DNA from: an uncultured bacterium
GTDB lineage: Bacteria > Cyanobacteriota > Vampirovibrionia > Gastranaerophilales > Gastranaerophilaceae
NCBI GenBank assembly: GCA_949284715.1
Contig: CASDWH010000038.1
Span: 1 to 44,634, forward strand
Direction of reading: 5' to 3'
DNA length: 44,634 nucleotides
A model generated the notes under the pieces. The model was not told the origin of the DNA, did not search any database, and saw only the letters and a program-made list of their open reading frames with translations. Shown in pieces: positions 1 through 8,122 of the stretch. A program made the position numbers and the translations under genes. Within the stretch, counting starts at the first letter, position 1, and each line of letters starts with the position of its first letter.

Positions 1-303
1 CATCTTATCGAAGCGCAGCTTGGTCTTTATTTCGGACAAACGGCTCTCTCGGGGGTAACCCCCTCAACTCGCCTGCCCCATTGTAAAACGTGCCGCTGGC
101 ACCTTTTCCAACGGGTGACCCTGCTACATTCCGATACTCTTACATTCCGATTCTTCCGGCCTTCACGCCATAAACATACCGCACCGGGTCTATCTTATAA
201 CATCAAGCAATACTGCTTTCACAGGCTGCCAGTGCAACCTGCTTTAATTATAAGAGCGTCAAAAAAAAATATCAACTCTTTGTTTTTTCAACTGCTCAAC
301 CGG
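1..303. other. G+C-rich, hairpin-rich stretch of unknown nature
   Basis: This stretch is visibly richer in G+C than the rest of the window, mainly in positions 1-240. It holds several short perfect inverted repeats: GGGGGTAACCCCC near 53-65, GTGCCGCTGGCAC near 90-102, and GGGTGACCC near 114-122. An 11-base direct repeat, TACATTCCGAT, occurs at 125-135 and 141-151 (period 16). Stops interrupt all minus-strand frames across most of it, although two minus-strand frames stay open over the first 120 bases towards the left edge. I looked for hallmarks of RNase P RNA, tmRNA and SRP RNA and found none. It may be a dispersed repeat, a structured RNA cut by the window edge, or the tail of a gene lying further left. 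Confidence 0.4.
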
Positions 304-579
304 CTATACAGTCGCTTCAAGAATGATTTCTTCTATTTCATCATTCAACATTTGAATATGTTTAATCTTTTCAAGTACCAGTGTAAGTACATTTATATAA
401 TCATTTCTCTCTGCACTCAACTGCTTTGTTATATCCCCGCCCGCATAATACAAGGCCGAACATTCTCTGGTCACACAGTTATTCACCGTGGTCTTTACCA
501 AGCTCTCTATGGTTAATAAATTGTCAAAAATATTTTCATTAATACCATTTAACTTCTTACTATCAAGTTTTGCGTTCAC
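304..579 (-). CDS. small hypothetical protein (91 aa)
   Basis: The product is not recognised. The reading frame begins with GTG at 579, seven bases after a clear AAGGAG (minus strand, 587-592), which supports real translation. The protein is soluble, mostly predicted helical, with no signal peptide or membrane segment. It has two cysteines in the first half (VNNCVTREC) and a tail rich in Leu, Ile, Glu and Lys that could form an amphipathic helix. It stands alone, diverging from the giant gene at 877. Only the G+C-rich stretch follows it downstream. The overlapping plus-strand frame (115-516) has no ribosome site and is a shadow. Confidence 0.65.
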   Translation of the reverse strand: MNAKLDSKKLNGINENIFDNLLTIESLVKTTVNNCVTRECSALYYAGGDITKQLSAERNDYINVLTLVLEKIKHIQMLNDEIEEIILEATV

Positions 580-876
580 TAATGAACTCCTTTTCCCTTA
601 AATGAAAATTCTCTCTACGCAATAAGTATAATAAAAACATATCAATTTTTATTAATATAATTTCATTTATTCTAAATATGCTAAAAAATAGCTAAATCTT
701 TACAATTCTTAATGTTGCAAAATTCCGAAAACGCTCATTAACAAAGGGAAAGCACGGTTAACGTATCTGCCGCTCATATTGCAATTTACGCATTACAATT
801 GTAAATTTTTTGTAATATTTATTTCTATCATAGCAAATTTTCTCCTGCGCGGATTTAATACATAAAAAGAGGTACT
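580..876. promoter_or_regulatory. divergent intergenic region with palindrome TTACAATTGTAA
   Basis: This A+T-rich spacer separates the minus-strand gene ending at 304 from the giant plus-strand gene at 877. It contains a perfect 12-base palindrome TTACAATTGTAA at 793-804. A looser inverted repeat AATTTAC/GTAAATT (783-789 and 801-807) shares its right half. The core TACAATTGTA recurs at 10150-10159 and 19937-19946, both upstream of gene starts. A ribosome site AGAGG lies at 868-872, four bases before the ATG at 877. No convincing -35/-10 pair was found for either gene. Confidence 0.4.
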
Positions 877-3800
877 ATGCAAGTTAAATTTTATAATAAT
901 CAACCATTTAAAAGTGTCCGCAGGGACAGAATATTTGTAAAACAGTTATCAACAGAAAACGGATACTCATTAGCCGAAAACAACCAGAAAAATATACTTA
1001 AATCAATAAGAAATATTTCCGAACTCGGGACTAAATCCGGCGCAAAATTCTTATACGAAACAGCACAAAACCTGAGATACGGTATAAATCTGCCCTTCAA
1101 ATTCAATCCGAAACACAATTGGAAGAGCATTCTTATGGTTGCCGCCTCTGCCTGCGCAGCAAAAGCAGGCTGGAATGCTGTAACAAAACCTGACTCCGCA
1201 CACCAACTAAGACCGGAAGAATCCGATATATTAAAATCACACGACTCTATTCTAGCAAGAATGCATAAGCTTAATCCTTCTCAAAAAGAGTTTGAAACAT
1301 CAAAAAACAATCTTGAATATTTTATCATTTCTTCAGAAACCTCGCTTAATGATAAAAAATACATTCTACAACAGCTTGATTATTTCCTGAGTGATGAATA
1401 TAAAATTAATCCGCAGCTTGAAGATAAAAAATTTCAGGCTTTTTCAGAAATAATAAACGATTTGTCACTGGATAAAGTTAACAGCGATGTACCTAATGTA
1501 AAAGCCTTTAATCAGGCCTCTACCGGTATGTGTGCAGCTTTTTCCGTCGCAAGAAAACTGCTTGCATATGAATATAAACGGAATTATACCGATTTTATCC
1601 TGCAAGAACTCGATGATTCCGACACAATTATGATATATGACAGGCGTGAACTCGGCAGCGGCAAAAAAATTGCTGTGCCTAAAGCAAACATTGATTATGA
1701 CGGCATGCTGGCACTGGGTATGAGAATAGTTGATGCGGCAACTGCTAACTGGATGAATATTGCCGATATCCCTAACACAACCCCTAATTTAAGCGTTAAT
1801 TACCTTCCCTATGACAGTCTGTCTTTTAATGTTTACAATGATTCACATATAAAAACAATAAATCCGCAAAATGAGCTTGCAAATGCACACAATTATCTGG
1901 CAGCATTAACCACAACCGAACAAAAATTACGAAAAGTTAAAAGTGCAATAATTAAACAAAAACTTGCCGCAAAACAGCATAATATGAATAATCTGCTGAA
2001 CGCCGCAGAATACAAACAGGATTTATACAATAATCTGGCACTTACAATCAAAAAATATGTCACAGAAGATTATAAAGAAATCGTGCATGATATTATTAAC
2101 GGCATCTTAAATTTACAGAAAAAAGATTCTAAAACAATAAATTCAACAACCGATATCGCTCACGAATATTTATATATAGATAATGAAGAGCCATCTATCA
2201 AACAAACAAAAACCAAAAACTATATAAACGACAGATTTGGCTATGCACTCAACAAAACTCTGGATGATAATGATATAAAAGATATTTATTCAATCACAGA
2301 GGATTTCCGCACAGCAGGATTGTCACCTAAAATCAGCAGGTTCCAGATAGCAAAAGCCCTTGTCGGCGCAGCTTCGTCTTTCAGAAATCAGGTTCTGTAC
2401 GGCTGTCTGCTCCCTGACAGGCTCAACAGCCATCTGATTACTATTGAATCGTTTAACGAAGATGACGATTTTATTAAAAATATAGAACTGCTTAAATCTA
2501 AAGTAAACAATAATAATCAATTTATCATAGAAAGCCTGTCCGCAAATATGGAAATCCCTCCCTCTAAAGAAGAGGTTCTGGAATTTTTAGAAAGCAGCGA
2601 AGAATATATCAAAGCACTTCCGCAAGTTTATGATGATTTATATAAATGTCTTAATGCAGGCAGCAGAAAAGAAGCTCTGATTAAGGAATTAGGCGTGGCG
2701 CAGGAAATTCTGAAATCTAACGAGCCTGACAAAATAAAAAAATTAATGCAGCAAACAGGAATATACGACCTAAAAGAACTCTCTGCAAATATTGATGAAG
2801 CTTTTAATATACTGACTTACAAAAATATTATTGATACTTATTCCGAACTATTTAACTGCAAACCGGATAAAGATGAGGTTCTCGCTAACCTTAAAGTCGC
2901 GCTTAGCGAACTAACAGCAGATAACAATGAAGAATACACAGAAAAAATTGCAAATGCGCTGGATGTTCCCCGGGATGATGTAATCGAAACATTAATAAAT
3001 ACCGGCAGCATACTGACAGGGGCCGCTGATGAAATATATTATGCAAAGGCTTCAAGGCTTATTAACCAGAGAAGCATAAAAAATGATTTCTTTAACTATT
3101 ACAACAATCTTATTTTGCAATTAGCAAGCGGGGTAAGTCCGACATTTATAAAAACTCTGCTCGTTAACAATAATCTGCCTGACGAACTCACAGAAGAAAA
3201 CATCGCACAACTTCCGCAAAATATACTTGAAGCAATCAATACTATGTCAAGTACTATAAATACAATTGCCTCAACGCTGTATATTGAAAAAGACGGTGAT
3301 ATTATTAACTCTGTATATCCTCAGCACATGGTTCTTGATTATTACGAAAAAGCAAGACTCATTCCAAAAGCGTCGGTATTAGACAGATTTAATCGCAAAT
3401 TTGAAGCGCTGGACAAGCTATATGCACAGAAACATCTATACACAGATAAAGAATACAAACAAAAACAAAAAGCTCTGATGAAATTTAACAAGCAGGAAAA
3501 AGAAGAACTTAATAAAATTTTATCTGCTGTAAATTTGATGTATAAAATTACCCGTAAAGAAAAAAACACCACATATAACATTATAAAACCGGAATACGAA
3601 GAAATTTTCAGAGAATATGGCGTAAAAACAGGAAGATACTGGACAAGTTTCATGCCTTCCCGCGGTTTATCAACAGAGCAGGAAGTCATTCTGGCAGAAT
3701 CAGTAACCGGAAAGCCTTATTATATTCAAAAAGATATAAAAAGCGCCATCAATTCCATCAAAAACGGCAAATTCTCAGGTATAACAAACACTTCTGTTTC

Positions 3801-6800
3801 TGATTCGCTGATTGGTATGCATGCCCAGTATATCGCTTCAATTGACACTGTTTCTGTACCTGCAAAAAATAATACCTATGTTCAAAAAGATATCCTTTTC
3901 CACGATAATAGCTGGGGCAGAGCGGAAAAAGAAAATATCTGGACAGATTCAAAAGGTTTATTAAGAACCGATTATAATAATGATTATGGATACAAATACG
4001 GCTATATTACAAACGATTTGTACAGAAACGGTACTTTCACAGATGACCTTCTATACAAGAAAGGCGTTAATCAGGTTACGCCATATAACAACAAGCAGCT
4101 CAAACGGCTTAATAATGACGAAACTTTCAATTTTGAACTATTAAATGAAATCATTCTCCCAGGAAGAAGCGCCAAGGCTCTCTCAATAGCTAAATCTATC
4201 AGAGATACCATGCTTATAGATGACTCAAACAATATCACCGTACTGGAAAAATTTGCAAGAAAGAATTCTCCGGAATCTGTCAAGCATAAAATACATACTC
4301 TGAAAAATACTAAACTGAACTTTATGCAGCCATACAGGGAGTATTTAAAACGTATTAACGGCGGAAAATTCAACAACGGCATAAAAACCGAACAAGAGTA
4401 CAATGCGCTTCCGGATAACGATTCATTAAAAATTCTGTTAGAAAAAGCCGCTTTAAGAAAAATGTATCCCTATAGCCTGTATACAGATAAAATTGATAAT
4501 GTAAAATCAATAGAAGAATTAAACAAGCTCCAAAACCTTATGCAGCAAGAGTTACGCAATAAGTTTAAATACGCATTTATAAAAGATCCAGATATTATCA
4601 AATTCATACTATCAGAAAGAAATGCATATAATTTAAAGGAAGGGGTAATACTTCCCATTCTGGAACGAAATAACATAACACTCAATGAAAACAAAGAACT
4701 TCTGCCCGAGGCTGATGAAGTTCTAAAGAACTTCAATAAATACGGCTATGACGGCAGTCTGTATTCTTTTGCCAAAGCTCTGTCAGATGTATTAACAGAC
4801 TCTATTATTGAACAGTACGGCGAAGCCATTTCTGTTAACATTTCCAGAGATTTGCGCTACGACATTAATACATTCATTACAAATAAACTGTTACCGGATA
4901 ATAATACAATAGAAAAAGACCTTCCCTCAAATATTATTAGTTGGATAGACGACTATTACAAGCCGGAAACGAATGAAGAGTTTTTAAAAATATTTAAAAG
5001 AATACAGAATTATACATTTAATCAGTTTGACAAAAACATCATGCCTTTTGTTTCAGACAAATATTTATTACCGGAAAAAATCACCGGCTTTGATATAATA
5101 AAAGAAATACAAGCTGGCCGCGAATCAGCTTGCGATGCACTGTTAAATGAAATTTTCTATAGCGAATACAACAAGAGCTATGATATAAGTACAGTAGAAC
5201 CTTATGTGAGATATGAACGCTTTACTAATAAAGTGACAGGGGCGATTTATAAAGAAAAGAAATTTGACGATATATATTTATCTCTTAGAAACAGTCTAAA
5301 AAGCTTAAAATACAATAAATTATTTAACAAAGTCAAGAATGAAGCTTTTAGAAAGTACAACCTGCTTCCGGCATATCCGTATCTTGATTCAACAGATTCT
5401 GATTTTTCAACCCTTGAAGGCTCATTAACACTGGTTGGCACCGCCTGTAAGCGATTAAATATATACAAAAACCGGGTTCAAGTATTTAACCTTGCAGATA
5501 AAATTGTTAATTTTATAAAAGAAAAAGCCGGAACAACGTTAACTGAAAGCGAACATGCCGAACTGTCCGCCGATATTGAAAAATTTGTTCTGCTAACAGC
5601 GCAGAATAATGAGTTTAACGACATCTCAACAGAACTTTTAAAACAAAATACTTCAAACAATGTTAATTCATATCTGCCGATAGCTCAAAAACTGAAGAAA
5701 AGATGTAATTCTTTCTTAAAATTACATTCGCTTGAGGAATATCAGGAAAATGTCAAAGCCGCAGAAATTGATTTACAGCACTCACAAGAAATCTACTTAA
5801 GATTAAGAATTTTACCGGAGTACCGCGCGCGTATCAGTGCAAAAATGAAAGAGTGGTTTAAAGCACTGCGTACTGACAGCCCTCTGGCTGAAACTAAATA
5901 TAATGAACTTTTAGGACTCTCAAATAAATATTCAATATTAAACAAGCCTGAAAAATTACTTGATGAATATCTGGAAGTTTTATCGGATAAAACAACAGCG
6001 GGAAATAAATATTTAACTGCACCGCTTAAATCAAGCATTGTAATACTATTGAATAATTCTAAATTTATCGGTATAGAAGAAATCCTGATGCGGGCAACAG
6101 AACTGGGGATTACAGGTGCGGTTGCGGATGAATTCGATAACATAGATGTTCAATTATACACAAATAATGATTCAACAATAGTAGAAAAAATGTCCTCGCC
6201 AAGCGTATTACTAATGATGATTCGTCCGCTCTTAATGGAGAATAATTTTGAAGCCGCGCGCGAATTTGTAACTAAATTACATCTTGAATCACAGATAATA
6301 CCTTTATTAATAACCATGCCGGAAGTTACGGTCTTAAATGAGATAATAACTGATTTAGAAAAAATAAGAGATACTGTATTAGAAGAAGTTGATATCTGTA
6401 AAGCAATAAAGGCAAAAGCAGCACAAATACCAATAAATACAGCTTCTTCAGAAATCAAACCAATATGCAGAGAATTAATAAATGAGATAAACAAACATGA
6501 AATTACGAAAGCAAGTTATTATTTAAAAACTCTTGCAGAATCGTTGAATAATGTAGTAAATTCACCTGATGTTGACTCATTAGAGGAAATAACGGTACCG
6601 GTATTTATAGGTAATATAATTGAGGAGGCGCTTGCTGTCGCAAATAAAGATTTAACAGAGGAAATAACCGATTTAAACAATTATTTCTATAATATTCAAC
6701 TGGTAAAAGAGTTCCTTGCTGAAATCAATATTACAGATAATAAAGACCTGGAAGAAAAGGTTGATAAATACAATACCTGGTATGAAGCCATATTAACGCG

Positions 6801-6846
6801 TCAGAATAATTGTGTAAATGCCTTAAACAGTACAGACATAATATAA
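877..6846 (+). CDS. giant protein with split papain-like cysteine peptidase signature (1989 aa)
   Basis: This is a very large protein of unknown role. Three motifs together recall the papain (C1) fold: Gln213-Ala-Ser-Thr-Gly-Met-Cys219 followed by AAFSVARK (compare the family's Q-x5-C-x-A-F-S), His982 in GMHAQYIA, and His-Asp-Asn1011-Ser-Trp-Gly (NSWG is the papain Asn motif). A Tyr/Gly-rich strand region follows. Catalytic Cys and His are about 760 residues apart, against roughly 130 in papain, so the fold would carry a huge insertion. The region after residue 1015 looks helical and has no recognisable domain. Residues 85-105 are hydrophobic, perhaps one membrane segment, and there is no classical signal peptide. 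The N-terminus carries a tag-like PFKSVRR. The start is supported by AGAGG four bases upstream. An inactive scaffold is possible. Confidence 0.7.
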   Translation: MQVKFYNNQPFKSVRRDRIFVKQLSTENGYSLAENNQKNILKSIRNISELGTKSGAKFLYETAQNLRYGINLPFKFNPKHNWKSILMVAASACAAKAGWNAVTKPDSAHQLRPEESDILKSHDSILARMHKLNPSQKEFETSKNNLEYFIISSETSLNDKKYILQQLDYFLSDEYKINPQLEDKKFQAFSEIINDLSLDKVNSDVPNVKAFNQASTGMCAAFSVARKLLAYEYKRNYTDFILQELDDSDTIMIYDRRELGSGKKIAVPKANIDYDGMLALGMRIVDAATANWMNIADIPNTTPNLSVNYLPYDSLSFNVYNDSHIKTINPQNELANAHNYLAALTTTEQKLRKVKSAIIKQKLAAKQHNMNNLLNAAEYKQDLYNNLALTIKKYVTEDYKEIVHDIINGILNLQKKDSKTINSTTDIAHEYLYIDNEEPSIKQTKTKNYINDRFGYALNKTLDDNDIKDIYSITEDFRTAGLSPKISRFQIAKALVGAASSFRNQVLYGCLLPDRLNSHLITIESFNEDDDFIKNIELLKSKVNNNNQFIIESLSANMEIPPSKEEVLEFLESSEEYIKALPQVYDDLYKCLNAGSRKEALIKELGVAQEILKSNEPDKIKKLMQQTGIYDLKELSANIDEAFNILTYKNIIDTYSELFNCKPDKDEVLANLKVALSELTADNNEEYTEKIANALDVPRDDVIETLINTGSILTGAADEIYYAKASRLINQRSIKNDFFNYYNNLILQLASGVSPTFIKTLLVNNNLPDELTEENIAQLPQNILEAINTMSSTINTIASTLYIEKDGDIINSVYPQHMVLDYYEKARLIPKASVLDRFNRKFEALDKLYAQKHLYTDKEYKQKQKALMKFNKQEKEELNKILSAVNLMYKITRKEKNTTYNIIKPEYEEIFREYGVKTGRYWTSFMPSRGLSTEQEVILAESVTGKPYYIQKDIKSAINSIKNGKFSGITNTSVSDSLIGMHAQYIASIDTVSVPAKNNTYVQKDILFHDNSWGRAEKENIWTDSKGLLRTDYNNDYGYKYGYITNDLYRNGTFTDDLLYKKGVNQVTPYNNKQLKRLNNDETFNFELLNEIILPGRSAKALSIAKSIRDTMLIDDSNNITVLEKFARKNSPESVKHKIHTLKNTKLNFMQPYREYLKRINGGKFNNGIKTEQEYNALPDNDSLKILLEKAALRKMYPYSLYTDKIDNVKSIEELNKLQNLMQQELRNKFKYAFIKDPDIIKFILSERNAYNLKEGVILPILERNNITLNENKELLPEADEVLKNFNKYGYDGSLYSFAKALSDVLTDSIIEQYGEAISVNISRDLRYDINTFITNKLLPDNNTIEKDLPSNIISWIDDYYKPETNEEFLKIFKRIQNYTFNQFDKNIMPFVSDKYLLPEKITGFDIIKEIQAGRESACDALLNEIFYSEYNKSYDISTVEPYVRYERFTNKVTGAIYKEKKFDDIYLSLRNSLKSLKYNKLFNKVKNEAFRKYNLLPAYPYLDSTDSDFSTLEGSLTLVGTACKRLNIYKNRVQVFNLADKIVNFIKEKAGTTLTESEHAELSADIEKFVLLTAQNNEFNDISTELLKQNTSNNVNSYLPIAQKLKKRCNSFLKLHSLEEYQENVKAAEIDLQHSQEIYLRLRILPEYRARISAKMKEWFKALRTDSPLAETKYNELLGLSNKYSILNKPEKLLDEYLEVLSDKTTAGNKYLTAPLKSSIVILLNNSKFIGIEEILMRATELGITGAVADEFDNIDVQLYTNNDSTIVEKMSSPSVLLMMIRPLLMENNFEAAREFVTKLHLESQIIPLLITMPEVTVLNEIITDLEKIRDTVLEEVDICKAIKAKAAQIPINTASSEIKPICRELINEINKHEITKASYYLKTLAESLNNVVNSPDVDSLEEITVPVFIGNIIEEALAVANKDLTEEITDLNNYFYNIQLVKEFLAEINITDNKDLEEKVDKYNTWYEAILTRQNNCVNALNSTDII

Positions 6847-7091
6847 AAAAAACAGGAGCAAGCTCCTGTTGGAATTAAGAATAGCTGGAAGTATGAAAAA
6901 GATTTACTAATATTTAACATCTATTTTGCATGCCATACAATTAACGAAGGGGGCAGAATTTATTTATATAAAATCCTCCTTGCGGGGAATAGCCGGCCGG
7001 GGAGAAAAAATAAATGTAAAAATAACACTTAAGCCCAAAATCCTCTATTTTGGCGCTTTTCCAGAATTGTTACAAAGACAGCCGGAAACAC
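6847..7091. other. non-coding spacer with two terminator-like hairpins
   Basis: The spacer holds two hairpins and no convincing gene. At 6851-6870, AACAGGAG(CAAG)CTCCTGTT directly follows an A-run, so on the minus strand it becomes hairpin plus T-run. On the plus strand no T-run follows. At 7032-7060, AGC-CCAAAAT(CCTCT)ATTTTGG-C-GCT is followed by TTT and would terminate plus-strand transcription, probably that of the giant gene. The G+C-rich patch at 6970-7010 is unassigned. A 69-codon frame across 6926-7135 starts with TTG, lacks a ribosome site and runs through the next promoter, so I do not call it. Confidence 0.5.
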
Positions 7092-7120
7092 TTGACAAAA
7101 AAATAAAAGTGTTGCATAAT
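7092..7120 (+). promoter_or_regulatory. consensus sigma-70 promoter, TTGACA-N17-CATAAT
   Basis: The -35 TTGACA lies at 7092-7097 and the -10 CATAAT at 7115-7120, separated by exactly 17 bases. This is the closest match to consensus in the window together with the promoter at 43011. Predicted initiation is near 7127. AAGTGT and its complement ACACTT recur through 7108-7152 and could form an operator. It drives the 101-residue gene at 7175. Confidence 0.8.
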
Positions 7121-7174
7121 AAAAGTGTAATATGAAGTGTACATAAAACACTTAATAAAAGAAAGGAGGGAACA

Positions 7175-7480
7175 ATGTTTGTTTCACCAGTAAATCAAAA
7201 TAACAGTTTAAATTTCACAGCAGCCAGAAGCTACAGAACTATGCTTAACGCAGAAAATAATGCAATCGGCTCTGACGAAGCTTTATTAATGCTTCAAGAC
7301 CCAAAATCAGCAGTTATTTTCAAACAAAACCAAAAAGAAGCCAAAAAAGCTAATGACAGCGACCCGATTACCGCTCTCGGATACAAGCTGTACAGAACTT
7401 TCAAATACTTAACCAACACTTCTTACGACAGCGCCGCTGTTGATAACTCTTCTAAAGAAAAGTTTGTCACTATTGCTTAA
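7175..7480 (+). CDS. tagged small hypothetical protein (101 aa), probably highly expressed
   Basis: The function is not recognised. The gene is an isolated unit with a near-consensus promoter (7092-7120), a full Shine-Dalgarno AAAGGAGGG (7162-7170) four bases before the ATG, and its own terminator. All three point to strong constitutive expression. The N-terminus is Asn-rich and ends in SLNFTAARSY, the F-x-A tag seen in several proteins of this window. The middle is charged and helical, with a Lys/Ala/Gln-rich stretch, and the region ITALGYKLYRTFKYL could form an amphipathic helix. There is no signal peptide and no cysteine. It could be a secreted or surface-delivered small protein, but that is inference from the tag only. 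Confidence 0.75.
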   Translation: MFVSPVNQNNSLNFTAARSYRTMLNAENNAIGSDEALLMLQDPKSAVIFKQNQKEAKKANDSDPITALGYKLYRTFKYLTNTSYDSAAVDNSSKEKFVTIA

Positions 7481-7506
7481 CAGCAATTACCGGCAAACTT
7501 TTTTTA
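7459..7506 (+). terminator. intrinsic terminator overlapping the stop codon
   Basis: An outer stem AAAGTTTG/CAAACTTT (7459-7466 and 7494-7501) encloses an inner stem ATTGCT/AGCAAT (7472-7477 and 7482-7487) and is followed by a T-run. The structure includes the last codons and stop of the 101-residue gene, so translation to the end would compete with its folding. Confidence 0.75.
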
Positions 7507-7553
7507 TAAAAAATTTTAATTGTCAAAATTACACTTTTCATACATTCACAGAG

Positions 7554-8030
7554 TCAGAGCTTATTAATCATACGGGCATGGGTTATTGCAATAGCAATTG
7601 CATCTACAGTATCGTCTAGTTTGGGCAGTTTTTGGTCTGTTAATACAAGTTTGACCATTGCCTCCACTTCCTTCTTCTCCGCACGTCCATAACCGGTTAA
7701 AACCTGTTTAACCTGCATAGGAGTATACTCATAAATAGGAATCTTTTTTTCTTCTATAACAGCAAGAATTACACCGCGCGACTGCGCTACTGGTATTATC
7801 GTTTTTTGATTCTTAAAGAAAAACAAATCCTCAACAGACACTACATCAGGAGTATAAATATCTATAAGCTGCCTCATATCTCCCATGATTTCGGCAAGCC
7901 TTGCCGGCACACTCATATCTTTCTCTGTCCTTATAGAACCCGACGCGCTTAATACCGCTTTCCCATCCTCTACATCTATTACCCCGTATCCCACTAAGGC
8001 CATGCCGGGGTCTATTCCCATTATTCTCAT
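7554..8030 (-). CDS. ruvC: Holliday junction resolvase RuvC
   Basis: RuvC is the endonuclease that resolves Holliday junctions with RuvAB during recombinational repair. The four acidic active-site residues are visible at the expected spacing: Asp7 (GIDPG), Glu67 (SVEDLFFF), Asp140 and Asp143 (LDDTVDAIAIAITH), matching E. coli 7/66/138/141. Its 158 residues are slightly shorter than the usual 165-175. I start at ATG 8030, giving MRIMGIDPG; the frame could extend to a TTG at 8036, which would fall inside the region before the predicted transcript start. A TATAAT lies six bases upstream of the ATG and no Shine-Dalgarno is present, so the mRNA may be leaderless. It stands alone, without ruvA or ruvB next to it. 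Confidence 0.95.
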   Translation of the reverse strand: MRIMGIDPGMALVGYGVIDVEDGKAVLSASGSIRTEKDMSVPARLAEIMGDMRQLIDIYTPDVVSVEDLFFFKNQKTIIPVAQSRGVILAVIEEKKIPIYEYTPMQVKQVLTGYGRAEKKEVEAMVKLVLTDQKLPKLDDTVDAIAIAITHARMINKL

Positions 8031-8122
8031 AAACAAATTATAACAGTAAATTTACAATATTCAAAAAAATAGTGACTTTGCATTATTTCTGTACTATGAT
8101 TATTCTATTGAGGTAAGTGTAT
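8031..8122. promoter_or_regulatory. divergent promoters between ruvC and the activase-like gene
   Basis: On the minus strand a TTGAAT (8059-8064), 16-base spacer and TATAAT (8037-8042) end six bases before the ruvC ATG. On the plus strand GTGACT, 17 bases and TATGAT precede GAGG (8110-8113) and the ATG at 8123. The two promoters face away from each other within less than 100 bases. Confidence 0.6.

Noticed and set aside
1-303. RNase P RNA, tmRNA, SRP RNA or tRNA
   Set aside because: I searched by eye for their conserved cores on both strands and found none; TACATTCCGA resembles a tRNA acceptor end but no T-loop or anticodon arm precedes it.
115-516. 133-codon plus-strand reading frame
   Set aside because: No ribosome site, odd composition, and it lies opposite the better supported 91-residue gene that has AAGGAG and a GTG start.
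6926-7135. 69-codon plus-strand reading frame
   Set aside because: TTG start without ribosome site; it runs through a terminator-like hairpin and the consensus promoter of the next gene.
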